This document shows positions 10,290 through 18,957 of a stretch of 64,000 bases of DNA, piece by piece. Made by a program: the position numbers and the translations under genes. Source of the DNA: Muribaculaceae bacterium Isolate-104 (HZI) (lineage in GTDB: Bacteria > Bacteroidota > Bacteroidia > Bacteroidales > Muribaculaceae); assembly GCA_003762715.1 (NCBI GenBank), contig RIBJ01000032.1, forward strand, positions 62,001 through 126,000, written 5' to 3'. The stretch's first letter is position 1. The number at the start of each line of letters is the position of its first letter. The notes beneath the pieces were generated by a model, which saw nothing but the letters and a program-made list of their open reading frames with translations, did no database searches and was not told the origin of the DNA.

Positions 10290-11074
10290 GCGAGGTAGCG
10301 CGCAGCGGCTGTGTTGTATTCGGCTCGGGAAATGTGGCGTGCGCTCTTGCACCCGCGCTGGAAGAAGCGGGGCTGCATGTGCGGCAGGTCTATAGCCGCT
10401 CTATTGCAAATTCCCGCAGTCTTGCCGATGTTCTTGCCGGCGCGCAGGCTGTGGATAGCCTGGACAGTGTGTGCCGTGACGCGGAGCTTTATGTGGTAGC
10501 TCTGAGCGACAATGCAATAGAACCTGTAGCAACAGCCATGACCGGTACCGGAGGGCTTTGGTGCCACACCTCCGGAGGGGTGGGCGCCGAAGTGCTTGAA
10601 CCGGCGGCGACCGGTTACGGAGTGCTTTATCCGCTTCAGACATTCTCTAAAAAACGCGAGGTTGAAATGGCTCAAGTGCCTTTGTTTGTCGAAGGCTGTA
10701 CCCCCTGTGTAGAAGAAAAAATTAAAGAGCTTGCTGAAAAAATCAGCGGACATGTCTACCATGCCGACTCGGCGATGAGGCTGAGACTCCATGCGGCAGC
10801 CGTGTTTGCATGCAATTTCGTGAATTTCATGTGGACAAACGCCGATGACATTCTGAAAGCCGGTGGCTGCGGTCTGTCAGTGCTTGAACCGCTTATCAGG
10901 GAAACTCTGTCGAAAGCGCTGTCAATGTCGCCGCGCGACGCTCAGACCGGTCCGGCGCGCAGAGGCGACACTGTGGTAATGCAACGCCACCGGCAGGTTA
11001 TGACTGCCGAACAGAGCCGTATATACGAATTTCTGACACACAGCATCATCAGAGAATACCGGGCTGACAGATAA
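10286..11074 (+). CDS. Rossmann-fold/DUF2520 protein
   Basis: A 262-residue protein with an N-terminal NAD(P)-binding Rossmann domain (VVFGSGNVACALAPALEEAG) and a C-terminal DUF2520 helical domain (LRLHAAAVFACNFVNFMW). It resembles the pyrroline-5-carboxylate-reductase/6-phosphogluconate-dehydrogenase superfamily, but no substrate is established. It is coupled to the nitroreductase upstream (4-bp ATGA overlap) and to the next gene (1-bp overlap). In many Bacteroidales, as I recall, DUF2520 sits next to the HAD phosphatase and maf genes; here that pair is about 18 kb away at 28294-29429. Confidence 0.85.
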   Translation: MSEVARSGCVVFGSGNVACALAPALEEAGLHVRQVYSRSIANSRSLADVLAGAQAVDSLDSVCRDAELYVVALSDNAIEPVATAMTGTGGLWCHTSGGVGAEVLEPAATGYGVLYPLQTFSKKREVEMAQVPLFVEGCTPCVEEKIKELAEKISGHVYHADSAMRLRLHAAAVFACNFVNFMWTNADDILKAGGCGLSVLEPLIRETLSKALSMSPRDAQTGPARRGDTVVMQRHRQVMTAEQSRIYEFLTHSIIREYRADR

Positions 11075-12075
11075 TGGCTGTACTCCACCTTTTCAATCCT
11101 GAAAATGACCTTGCGCTCGCGGCGGATATGGCTTGTTACACACCGCCGCCGGCAGCAGTGAGGCTTCGCAGTCGCGGTGCATTGTTGCCCTTGTGGTTTG
11201 CCTCGGAAGGCGACCTGATTATGGCGCCTCCGGAGTTGGAGGCGAGCGCGTTGCGCCTAAGAGACGAATACGGGCTGTCAGGCGAGATATTCACGGCAGA
11301 CAAGCTCAGAGAGGTGGACGCTGTGTTCCCCTGGGGGTGGAGTGAGGATGCCCGCCGGCGGTTTCGCAATGCCGGAGTGCCGGAAAGCCTGTTGCCCGAT
11401 GACGGACTTCTTCGTTCTTACCGTAACCTCAGCCACCGCCGTACATCGGTAGAGGTGCTTCGTGCTGTAGGGTGGCATTCGCTGCCTGTTGAGGCGCACA
11501 CGCTACAGGAGGCTTTGGCGGCGATAGCCGGATTCGGCGGGCGCGCGTTTGTGAAATTTCCGTGGTCAAGCAGCGGCAGGGGAGTGTTTGACTCATCGGC
11601 GCTTTCGCCCGCCAAGCTGGCGGATACCGTGAGTGGCTGCATCCGCAGGCAGGGCAGTGTGATGCTGGAGCCGGTGTATGAGAAGGAGCGTGACTTTGCA
11701 ATGCTGTTTCATTGCAGTGCCGGCAAAACCGAGTATCACGGGCTTTCATGTTTTGATACCCGTCCGGGGGGAGCGTATTCCGGAAATGTCATTGCGTCGC
11801 AGGAAAAACTGAGCGCTATTGTCGGGATAGACCTGTCTGATGTCCGGCGTAAGGTGGAGCGGGCTCTTGACGCGGTGATAGCGCCTCACTACACCGGACC
11901 GTTGGGCGTTGACATGATGGTGGCGCGGACCGGCGGCGGCGAACGCTTTGTAATGCCGTGTGTGGAGGTGAACCTGCGTTATACCATGGGATTTGTGGCT
12001 ATGGCTGTCGCGCGGCGATGTCCCTCGCTGAGCGGAGCGCTTACCACTGACGATTTCTTGTATGTAGCCGACTGA
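11074..12075 (+). CDS. ATP-grasp-like protein of unknown function
   Basis: A 333-residue protein whose start ATG shares its A with the previous TAA stop. The middle shows an ATP-grasp-type nucleotide loop ([14 protein letters not shown], near residues 163-176). The C-terminal half has a probable metal-binding motif ([12 protein letters not shown]). ATP-grasp enzymes ligate a carboxylate to an amine or thiol. No specific family was recognised, so the reaction is unknown; the fold assignment is by motif only. It ends a three-gene coupled run (nitroreductase, DUF2520, this). Confidence 0.6.
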   Translation: MAVLHLFNPENDLALAADMACYTPPPAAVRLRSRGALLPLWFASEGDLIMAPPELEASALRLRDEYGLSGEIFTADKLREVDAVFPWGWSEDARRRFRNAGVPESLLPDDGLLRSYRNLSHRRTSVEVLRAVGWHSLPVEAHTLQEALAAIAGFGGRAFVKFPWSSSGRGVFDSSALSPAKLADTVSGCIRRQGSVMLEPVYEKERDFAMLFHCSAGKTEYHGLSCFDTRPGGAYSGNVIASQEKLSAIVGIDLSDVRRKVERALDAVIAPHYTGPLGVDMMVARTGGGERFVMPCVEVNLRYTMGFVAMAVARRCPSLSGALTTDDFLYVAD

Positions 12076-12080
12076 TTTCT

Positions 12081-12111
12081 TTTGCCGCGTTGCGAAAAAG
12101 TTGTAATTTCG
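12081..12111 (+). promoter_or_regulatory. purC promoter
   Basis: TTTG at 12081-12084, a 19-nt spacer, then TAATTTCG at 12104-12111 (one mismatch to TAnnTTTG). The purC ATG follows 32 nt downstream. Confidence 0.6.
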
Positions 12112-12143
12112 CACTATCAAACAACTTACTCATAAAAAACAAC

Positions 12144-13097
12144 ATGGCAACCACTTTAGTCAAAACCGACTTTAATTTTCCCGGACAAACAAGTGTGTAT
12201 CACGGCAAGGTACGCGACGTGTATGATATCAATGACGACCTCCTGGTCATGGTGGCAACCGACCGTATATCGGCGTTTGATGTAATACTTCCCGAAGGAA
12301 TCCCCTACAAGGGACAGGTGCTGAATCAGATAGCCACATACTTTCTTGAGGCTACCCGGGGCATAGTGCCTAACTGGCGACTCGCCACTCCCGACCCCAT
12401 GGTGACAGTAGGCTACAAGGCGGAAGGCTTTAAAGTGGAAATGATTATACGAGGCTACCTTACCGGCAGCGCGTGGCGCGACTACGCCGCCGGATGCCGT
12501 GAGATATGCGGAGTAAAGCTGCCCGAAGGCATGAAAGAAAACCAGCGTTTCCCAGAGCCGATTATCACACCGACCACCAAGGCAGACGAGGGTCATGACG
12601 AAAACATTTCCAAAGAAGAAATCATAGCCCGCGGCATAGTGTCGGCAGAAGACTACGCCGTTATGGAAGACTACACCCGCCGTCTCTTCAAGCGCGGCAC
12701 CGAAATGGCTGCCGAAAAGGGGCTCATTCTGGTTGATACCAAATATGAATTTGGCAAACGCGACGGCAAGGTAATACTCATTGACGAAATCCACACCCCT
12801 GACTCTTCGCGCTATTTCTATGCAGAGGGCTACGAAGAACGCTTCAAGGCGGGCGAACCCCAGAAACAGCTTAGCAAAGAGTTTGTGCGCCAGTGGCTTA
12901 TCGACCACGACTTCATGGGCAAAGCAGGTCAGAAAGTGCCTGAAATGACACCCGAGTTCTGCGACAGTGTATCGGCACGCTACATCGAGCTGTACGAGCA
13001 TGTTACCGGACAGCCCTTTGTCAAGGAGAATGAAAACGACCTCGCGCGCCGCATTGAGGTCAACGTGCTTGACTGTCTTAAAAACCTTAGCTGTTGA
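12144..13097 (+). CDS. purC: phosphoribosylaminoimidazole-succinocarboxamide synthase
   Basis: SAICAR synthetase of de novo purine synthesis: joins aspartate to CAIR using ATP. The 317-residue length fits the longer, eukaryote-like/Bacteroidetes form. Signatures are [45 protein letters not shown] and [12 protein letters not shown]. The start is the ATG at 12144; an upstream extension of the frame to 12090 overlaps the promoter. It sits 6 bp from the next gene, so the two share a transcript. Confidence 0.97.
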   Translation: MATTLVKTDFNFPGQTSVYHGKVRDVYDINDDLLVMVATDRISAFDVILPEGIPYKGQVLNQIATYFLEATRGIVPNWRLATPDPMVTVGYKAEGFKVEMIIRGYLTGSAWRDYAAGCREICGVKLPEGMKENQRFPEPIITPTTKADEGHDENISKEEIIARGIVSAEDYAVMEDYTRRLFKRGTEMAAEKGLILVDTKYEFGKRDGKVILIDEIHTPDSSRYFYAEGYEERFKAGEPQKQLSKEFVRQWLIDHDFMGKAGQKVPEMTPEFCDSVSARYIELYEHVTGQPFVKENENDLARRIEVNVLDCLKNLSC

Positions 13098-13103
13098 CCG
13101 CAG

Positions 13104-13847
13104 ATGGCGGACTGTGAGGAAATCACACCCTATGGTGACGCCTCCGGAGCCAAAGGCGGGCAGGTAAAAGCGATGTTTGACAACATTGCCCCCGCTTATG
13201 ACTTCATGAACCGGGCAATGACGCTTGGCGTAGACAAACTGTGGCGGCGCAGCGCTGTGAAAACCCTGCGGCGGCATGGCGCGGGCTCTGTCCTTGACGT
13301 GGCTACCGGCACCGGCGACCTTGCCATACAGATTGCCGGAGCGCTTGCTGACGCTACCGTAACCGGTATAGACCTGTCAGAGAAGATGATAGAAATCGGG
13401 CGTCGCAAAATTGCAGACAGCGGACTCGGTGACAGAATATCTCTGATGCAGGGCGATTGCCTTGCGCTGCCTATGGCTGACGGCAGCTTCGACGCTGTGA
13501 CAGTGGCTTATGGCGTGCGCAACTTCGAAAACCTTGCCGGCGGCTATGCCGAAATGGCGCGGGTGCTTCGCCCCGGAGGTCTGCTCATGGTGCTTGAACT
13601 CTCAACCCCCCAGTCGGCGCTGGTGCGTCCGCTGTATAATATATATACAAGGTGTGTTATTCCTGCCGTGGGAAAACTCATATCTCACGACAGCGGCGCA
13701 TACTCCTATCTCCCCAAAAGCATAGAGGCTGTGCCGCAGGGCGAGCGTATGCTCGACCTTATGCGCGCCGCAGGGCTTGCCGACGCGCGTTGCCGCCGGT
13801 TTACTTTCGGAGTGTGCTCGCTCTACACCGCTGTAAAACCACGATAG
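13104..13847 (+). CDS. menG: demethylmenaquinone methyltransferase (UbiE/MenG)
   Basis: A 247-residue class I SAM methyltransferase that makes menaquinone from demethylmenaquinone, the anaerobic respiratory quinone of this group. Signatures: MFDNIAPAYDFMNRAMTLGVD at the N-terminus, motif I VLDVATGTGDLA, and the UbiE-specific VTVAYGVRNFENLAGGYAEM. The C-terminal end (FTFGVCSLYTAVK) is also typical. It lies 6 bp behind purC and is likely on the same transcript. Confidence 0.93.
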   Translation: MADCEEITPYGDASGAKGGQVKAMFDNIAPAYDFMNRAMTLGVDKLWRRSAVKTLRRHGAGSVLDVATGTGDLAIQIAGALADATVTGIDLSEKMIEIGRRKIADSGLGDRISLMQGDCLALPMADGSFDAVTVAYGVRNFENLAGGYAEMARVLRPGGLLMVLELSTPQSALVRPLYNIYTRCVIPAVGKLISHDSGAYSYLPKSIEAVPQGERMLDLMRAAGLADARCRRFTFGVCSLYTAVKPR

Positions 13848-13869
13848 ATACCAATCATAACATAATTTT

Positions 13870-15909
13870 ATGAAATCATTTAAATTAGCTCTCGCTATGG
13901 CTGTAACCCTCTCGGCTTCAGGAGCGGCTTCGGCACAAGAGCACCTGAAAAGTCTTGACCCGAAGAATTTCGACAAGACAGTGCCCGCCGGCACAGATTT
14001 TTATCAGCATGTAACAAAAGGCTGGCAGGAGGCGCACCCTCTCACAGCCGAGTTTGCCCGATATGGACAGTTCAACGTACTCAACGACTCTTCCGAGCAG
14101 CGTGTAAAGGATATAGTGCTGAATCTCGGAGCATCTAACCCCGCTCCCGGTTCGGTGGCATTCAAAGTGTCTACCGTATACAATCTGGCAATGGACTCTG
14201 CCCGCCGCAATGCCGAAGGCGCGGCTCCCATACTTGCCGACCTTGCGAAAATAGAGAAAACACCCGCCGAAGGTATGGAAGACCTCTTCCTGTGGATGCA
14301 CGGCAACTACGCCAGCCCCTTCTTCAGCGCAGGCATTCAGGAGGACCTCGCTAACTCGTCACGCTACGCAATGTACATTGGCGGAGGCGGCATGTCGCTC
14401 GGCGACCGTGACTACTACCTGAAAAATGACGCGCGCAACAAAGAGGTGCGCGAGGCGTTCAAGAAACTCGTTGACCGTCAGATGCGCAATGCCGGCTATT
14501 CCAAGAAAGACGCCGCGCGCATTGTGAAAAACGTGATGAAAATCGAGACTGCGCTCGCCGACAGCGCATGGACCCGCGAAGAGAGCCGCAACATCCCCGC
14601 GATGTACAACCCCCGCACATTCGCTCAGCTCAAGGAAATGTTCCCCGCAATAAACTGGGATCGCTTCTTTGTCGAGACCATGGGCATCGAATCTCCCGAA
14701 AATGTCATTGTAACCGAAATAAAGTCGGTCAAGAGAGCCAACGACCTGATGGCATCGCTCACTCAGCGTGAAATCAAAGACTACTATCTCTGGAAATATG
14801 TGAGCCAGGCGGCAGGCACGCTCAGCGATGACTTTGCCGACGCGTCGTTCGAGTTCAACAAAGTTATGAGCGGCGTGCAGGAGCAGCGTCCCCGCTGGAA
14901 GCGCGCTCTCGGAGCAACCGAAGGTGTTCTCGGCGAGGCAATCGGACAGCTCTATGTCGAGAAGTACTTTCCCCAGTCGTCTAAAGACTACATGATAGAA
15001 CTCGTTGAAAATCTCCGCACCGCACTGGGCAAGCACATCATCAACCTCGCGTGGATGAGCGATGACACAAAGCTCAACGCTATCAAGAAGCTCAACGCCT
15101 TCACCGTCAAAATCGGCTATCCTGACAAATGGAAAGACTACTCCTCCATGGAGATAGACCCCGCCCTCTCATACTACGAGAACATGCACAACGCAAGCAT
15201 GTGGCACCAGAAAGAGCACCTCGCAAAATGGGGCAAGCCCGTGGACCGCACCGAATGGGGCATGACTCCCCAGACAGTGAACGCCTACTACAATCCTTTG
15301 GCAAACGAAATAGTTTTCCCCGCGGCTATTCTTCAGGCTCCTTTCTTCGACCCCGAGGCAAGCGATGCTGAAAATTACGGAGGCATAGGCGTTGTAATCG
15401 GACACGAAATGACCCACGGCTTTGACGACCAGGGCAGAAACTTCGACGCCGAAGGCAATATGACCGACTGGTGGACTCCTGAGGATGCTGCAAAATTCAC
15501 TGAACTCGCAAAAGGACTCGTGGCGCAGTTCGATGCTGTGGAAGTTCTCCCCGGACTGAATGCCAACGGTCAGTACACTCTCGGCGAGAATATTGCCGAC
15601 CAGGGTGGTCTGCGTGTGGCAATGACCGCGTTCCTTGACTCCCAGAAAAAGAAAGGAGTGGATGTGAAAACCGCTAAAATCGACGGCTTCGACCCCATCC
15701 AGGTGTTCTATCTCAACTACGCTAACCTCTGGGCTCAGAACATCCGCGAAGCCGAAATGCGTTCGCTCACACAGGGCGACGTCCACTCACTCGGCTCAAA
15801 CCGTGTTAATGTCACTCTGCGCAACATCGAGCCATTTTTCAATGCCTTCTCAATAAAAGAAGGTGACAAAATGTGGCGCCCGGTTGAAGAGAGAGTTGTC
15901 ATCTGGTAA
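13870..15909 (+). CDS. M13-family zinc metallopeptidase (PepO/neprilysin-like)
   Basis: A 679-residue secreted or periplasmic endopeptidase. It begins with a signal peptide ending ASGAASAQ. The zinc site is HEMTH at residues 512-516, within VVIGHEMTHGFDDQGR. The third ligand is Glu573 in LGENIADQGG. NAYYNPLANEIVFPAAILQ is the family's substrate-site segment and PFFNAFSIKEGDKMW the C-terminal signature. A strong terminator follows. It probably degrades oligopeptides; the natural substrate is not known. Confidence 0.95.
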   Translation: MKSFKLALAMAVTLSASGAASAQEHLKSLDPKNFDKTVPAGTDFYQHVTKGWQEAHPLTAEFARYGQFNVLNDSSEQRVKDIVLNLGASNPAPGSVAFKVSTVYNLAMDSARRNAEGAAPILADLAKIEKTPAEGMEDLFLWMHGNYASPFFSAGIQEDLANSSRYAMYIGGGGMSLGDRDYYLKNDARNKEVREAFKKLVDRQMRNAGYSKKDAARIVKNVMKIETALADSAWTREESRNIPAMYNPRTFAQLKEMFPAINWDRFFVETMGIESPENVIVTEIKSVKRANDLMASLTQREIKDYYLWKYVSQAAGTLSDDFADASFEFNKVMSGVQEQRPRWKRALGATEGVLGEAIGQLYVEKYFPQSSKDYMIELVENLRTALGKHIINLAWMSDDTKLNAIKKLNAFTVKIGYPDKWKDYSSMEIDPALSYYENMHNASMWHQKEHLAKWGKPVDRTEWGMTPQTVNAYYNPLANEIVFPAAILQAPFFDPEASDAENYGGIGVVIGHEMTHGFDDQGRNFDAEGNMTDWWTPEDAAKFTELAKGLVAQFDAVEVLPGLNANGQYTLGENIADQGGLRVAMTAFLDSQKKKGVDVKTAKIDGFDPIQVFYLNYANLWAQNIREAEMRSLTQGDVHSLGSNRVNVTLRNIEPFFNAFSIKEGDKMWRPVEERVVIW

Positions 15910-15924
15910 CCCCAAAAAACACTG

Positions 15925-15970
15925 AATTTTTCGGAAAACCGCACTTTTTTGCGGTTTTTCCGAAAAAAAA
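15925..15970 (+). terminator. intrinsic terminator after the M13 peptidase
   Basis: A near-perfect inverted repeat (TTTTCGGAAAACCGCA / TGCGGTTTTTCCGAAAA) with a short T-rich loop follows the stop by 15 nt. T and A tracts on the two sides make it usable in either direction. Confidence 0.8.
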
Positions 15971-15990
15971 CAGTGGATTTGCCTAAAAAT

Positions 15991-16022
15991 TTTGTGAGAG
16001 TAAAAAAAAGTGCCTATATTTG
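15991..16022 (+). promoter_or_regulatory. promoter of the tRNA-Glu/rpsT cluster
   Basis: TTTG at 15991-15994, 20-nt spacer, TATATTTG at 16015-16022. Transcription would begin about 10 nt before the first tRNA. Confidence 0.7.
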
Positions 16023-16038
16023 CACTCGCTTTTGCAAC

Positions 16039-16110
16039 GGCCCATTCGTCTATCGGTTAGGACGCAAGATTTTCATTCTTGAAAGAGGAGTTCGATTCTC
16101 CTATGGGCTA
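16039..16110 (+). tRNA. tRNA-Glu (anticodon TTC)
   Basis: The 72-nt cloverleaf starts GGCCCAT and closes with ATGGGCT plus discriminator A; the G1-U72 wobble is the only non-Watson-Crick acceptor pair. The anticodon stem is CAAGA/TCTTG with loop TTTTCAT, giving anticodon TTC. The T arm holds GAGTTCGATTCTC. CCA is not encoded. An identical copy lies at 16436. Confidence 0.96.
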
Positions 16111-16144
16111 CTAAAAATAACTAACTCACTTTTTAAGACATAAA

Positions 16145-16402
16145 ATGGCAAACCATAAGTCATCCATCAAGAGAATCCGTCAGACAGAGTCGCGTCGCCT
16201 TCGCAACCGCTACTATGCCAAGACTGCTCGCAATGCCGTGCGCAATCTTCGCAAGATGACCGACGCTAAAGAGGCTGCCGAAGCTTTTGTAAAGATTACA
16301 AAGATGCTCGACAAACTCGCTGCTAAAAAGACTATCTCTAAAAACAAGGCATCTAACCTCAAGAGCAAGCTCGCTCGCCACATCAACAAGCTGAGCGCTT
16401 GA
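16145..16402 (+). CDS. rpsT: 30S ribosomal protein S20
   Basis: An 85-residue very basic protein starting [19 protein letters not shown], the standard S20 N-terminus. The helical core contains [15 protein letters not shown] and the end is [16 protein letters not shown]20 binds 16S rRNA early in 30S assembly. It lies between two identical tRNA-Glu genes and probably shares their transcript. Confidence 0.97.
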   Translation: MANHKSSIKRIRQTESRRLRNRYYAKTARNAVRNLRKMTDAKEAAEAFVKITKMLDKLAAKKTISKNKASNLKSKLARHINKLSA

Positions 16403-16435
16403 TAACGAGGTAAGTTTAAGCCATAACTCATAGCG

Positions 16436-16507
16436 GGCCCATTCGTCTATCGGTTAGGACGCAAGATTTTCATTCTTGAAAGAGGAGTTCGATTCTCCTA
16501 TGGGCTA
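16436..16507 (+). tRNA. tRNA-Glu (anticodon TTC), second copy
   Basis: Identical over its 72 nt to the copy at 16039, with the same GGCCCAT/ATGGGCT acceptor stem and TTC anticodon. Sequence outside the tRNA differs except for a few bases, so the duplication is old or kept uniform by gene conversion. Confidence 0.96.
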
Positions 16508-16534
16508 CATTATTTCCCCCTTTTATTAGATTAT

Positions 16535-16576
16535 TGAAGGATGCGCCGTGAGGCTGCGTCTTTCAATTTTTTTTTA
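16535..16576 (+). terminator. intrinsic terminator after the second tRNA-Glu
   Basis: The stem GAAGGATGCGCC / GGCTGCGTCTTTC (with G-T pairs and one bulge) has loop GTGA and is followed by AATTTTTTTTT. It overlaps the longest possible start (GTG 16548) of the next frame, which argues for that gene's ATG at 16593. Confidence 0.75.
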
Positions 16577-16592
16577 TCACCATGCTATTGTT

Positions 16593-17369
16593 ATGATAGA
16601 CGCTGAAATAATATCGCTCCTTGACTCTGAGGCGGCCCGGATAAACAGCGAGGCATTCATAGCCGATGACCCCGTGCAGTTTCCACGGCGCTTCGAATCG
16701 CTCCCGGACATAGAAATCGCCTCGCTGTTGTGCTCCTCCATAGCATGGGGCAACCGGCGCATGATTTGCCGCGACTGCGACAGAATGCTTGCTCTGATGG
16801 ACAACGACCCCCACGCCTATGTCATGGACCGGGGCTATGAGGACCTTCCAGACGAAATCAACATACACCGCACATTTTTCGGGCGAAACTTCAAGCACTT
16901 TCTGCGAGGGCTAAGAGTCGTGTACAGCTTATTCGGCTCGCTCCAGGGCTTTGCGTCCGCTGCCGGCATTGCAACCTCGCCCCACCCCTCGTGGAGCCTT
17001 GTGGAGGCTCTCAATGCTGTGCTTGCTGATGCCAACGGCGGCGTCGGCGACTCCCGCTGCCTTCCTCTTAACCTTGCCACAACGGCACTCAAGCGGGTCA
17101 ATATGGCGCTTCGCTGGCTTGTCAGAAACGACGGCATTGTAGACCTCGGAGTGTGGAATGTCATCACCCCTGCGCAGCTCTTTATACCCCTTGACGTGCA
17201 TGTAGGCAATGTGGCGCGCTCGCTCGGACTTGTGAGCCGCAAGGCAAACGACCGCCGCACTGTCGAAGAGCTTAACGCCATCCTTGTCACCCTGCGTCCG
17301 CATGACCCTGTTTTCTACGATTACGCCCTGTTTGGCATAGGCATGGAGGCAAAGAACCTAAACAAATGA
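16593..17369 (+). CDS. TIGR02757/DUF2400 family protein
   Basis: A 258-residue conserved protein of unknown function, widespread in Bacteroidetes. Recognisable pieces are EIASLLCSSIAWGNRRMICR, LPLNLATTALKRVNMALRWL, DLGVWNVITPAQLFIPLDVH and the end HDPVFYDYALFGIGMEA. The fold is thought to be related to helix-hairpin-helix DNA glycosylases. The ATG at 16593 is used because the upstream GTG lies in the terminator hairpin. Confidence 0.88.
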   Translation: MIDAEIISLLDSEAARINSEAFIADDPVQFPRRFESLPDIEIASLLCSSIAWGNRRMICRDCDRMLALMDNDPHAYVMDRGYEDLPDEINIHRTFFGRNFKHFLRGLRVVYSLFGSLQGFASAAGIATSPHPSWSLVEALNAVLADANGGVGDSRCLPLNLATTALKRVNMALRWLVRNDGIVDLGVWNVITPAQLFIPLDVHVGNVARSLGLVSRKANDRRTVEELNAILVTLRPHDPVFYDYALFGIGMEAKNLNK

Positions 17370-17426
17370 CCACAAAAATAATTTAAAAAATAGCTGTTTG
17401 AGCTGACAATTCGAGTCCCGGTAGTG

Positions 17427-17456
17427 TTGCTTAGTTGATAATCTTTTGTAATTTTG
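17427..17456 (+). promoter_or_regulatory. promoter of the DUF1573 gene pair
   Basis: TTG at 17427-17429, then TAATTTTG at 17449-17456. The -7 box overlaps the TTG at 17454 that would extend the downstream frame, so translation must start later. Confidence 0.6.
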
Positions 17457-17483
17457 AAACCTGCAACTAAAACTGTCACTGAA

Positions 17484-17879
17484 ATGAGTTATATGAAAAC
17501 GGTATCAGGACTTCTTTTCACACTGCTGCTGATGCTGGCTCCGCTTGCGGCTGCCGCGTCAGAACCCACCGTGGAGTTTGACACACTTTCCCACGATTTC
17601 GGCAACATAAAGGCTACCGGCGGTCCGGTCAGCTGCGAGTACAAGTTTACCAACACGGGCACAACCCCCCTCGTCATAGTTTCCGTGACCAACGGAGGCT
17701 GCGGCTGCACCACACCATCCTTTCCCAAGGCTCCGGTGGCTCCCGGCAAGACCGGCAAGATAAAAATCACCTTCAACCCCGTGGGGCGCAAAGGAGAGTT
17801 CAACCGCGAGGTTAAAGTGCGCACCAACGGCAATCCCAAACGCATAGCGTTGAAATTCAGCGGAGTTGTACTGCCATGA
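17484..17879 (+). CDS. DUF1573 domain secreted protein
   Basis: From ATG 17484 (or 17493) this is a 131-residue protein with a signal peptide (LLFTLLLMLAPLAAAA) and one DUF1573 domain. The domain shows FDTLSHDFGNIKATGG and the conserved cysteine loop GGCGCTTPSFPKAPVAPG. The fold is immunoglobulin-like and related to ASPM-SPD-2-Hydin domains; its function is unknown. Its TGA overlaps the next ATG, and the pair shares the promoter at 17449. Confidence 0.88.
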   Translation: MSYMKTVSGLLFTLLLMLAPLAAAASEPTVEFDTLSHDFGNIKATGGPVSCEYKFTNTGTTPLVIVSVTNGGCGCTTPSFPKAPVAPGKTGKIKITFNPVGRKGEFNREVKVRTNGNPKRIALKFSGVVLP

Positions 17880-18946
17880 AACGCCTGATGTCATTCTCGG
17901 TAGTGCTGATGTTGTCGTTGTGGGCAGCGGCAAAAGGATTTGTGTGGATTGACACAGTGCACGACTTCGGCGCATTCAGCGAGGACATGGGGCTGGTGTG
18001 GTGTACTTTCAAGGCGGTAAATACCTCAGACGAGCCTCTGGCGGTTGTGAGCGCGCGAGCCAACTGCGGCTGCACCCGTCCCGGATACCCCCGCAGCGCC
18101 GTGCAGCCCGGCGACACACTTGCCGTGCGGGTTGCCTACGACGCAAAAGGGCGTCCGGGCAGATTTGACAAAAAGGTGTACGTCAGCACCGGCGACGGTG
18201 TCTCGACAACGCTTACTGTCAAAGGCACAGTAATAGGAGCGCCGACATCTCTGTCGGCAAGATACCCCGTCGAAGCGGGGCAGGCGCGTCTGTCCACTAC
18301 CGTGATACCCTTCGGCGAAGTTTTCAAGGGGCGTGTAGCCAGCGGACTCATCAAGGGCTACAACGCCACCTCCGACACAATAGTGCCCTCGGTAGAATCT
18401 CTGCCGGGCTATATTGACGTGAACATCCGCCCCTCTCAGGTGCCGCCCGGCGAACAGTTTGTCATCTCCGCCACAGCCACTACGGACCGCTGCCGCGAAT
18501 GGGGCTTTGTGACAGGCGGTTTCGCCTTCGTTCCCGACAAGGGAGCGCCGCCTGCCGCCGACATCTCGACTGTGGTTATTGTGCGTGAGGATTTCTCGCG
18601 GCTCACGCCCGGCGAACGCAATAAGGCTCCACACGCAACCCCCTCTGTAAAGACACTCGATTTCGGCTCGTTCAAGCGCGACTCCGACCCCCTCAAGGCT
18701 ACTTTTGAAATACGCAACACCGGCACTGACCCTCTCATTGTCAGGCAGGTGTCGTCGCCGGACCGCAGCCTTGCCATTTCACTTTCCTCTGACAAAATCA
18801 AAAAAGGCAAAAGCGCTTCGGTGCAAGTGACATTTTCTCCGCGCGAGCTTGACGGCGCGGAACTCCTCAACGCACGCATCACAATAATAACCAATGACCC
18901 CGACAACCCCGTGCAGATGATACGCATTGTCGGCGAACCATTATAA
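17876..18946 (+). CDS. secreted protein with two DUF1573/Hydin-like domains
   Basis: A 356-residue paralogue of the upstream protein. A signal peptide (MKRLMSFSVVLMLSLWAAAKG) precedes an N-terminal DUF1573 domain (IDTVHDFGAFSEDMGLVWC; ANCGCTRPGYPRS). A middle region has no clear match, and a second Ig-like repeat runs from about residue 255 (KTLDFGSFKRDSDPL to ITNDPDNPVQMIRIVG). It is translationally coupled by a 4-bp ATGA overlap. Role unknown, probably envelope-located. Confidence 0.85.
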   Translation: MKRLMSFSVVLMLSLWAAAKGFVWIDTVHDFGAFSEDMGLVWCTFKAVNTSDEPLAVVSARANCGCTRPGYPRSAVQPGDTLAVRVAYDAKGRPGRFDKKVYVSTGDGVSTTLTVKGTVIGAPTSLSARYPVEAGQARLSTTVIPFGEVFKGRVASGLIKGYNATSDTIVPSVESLPGYIDVNIRPSQVPPGEQFVISATATTDRCREWGFVTGGFAFVPDKGAPPAADISTVVIVREDFSRLTPGERNKAPHATPSVKTLDFGSFKRDSDPLKATFEIRNTGTDPLIVRQVSSPDRSLAISLSSDKIKKGKSASVQVTFSPRELDGAELLNARITIITNDPDNPVQMIRIVGEPL

Positions 18947-18957
18947 CATTACCGCTC

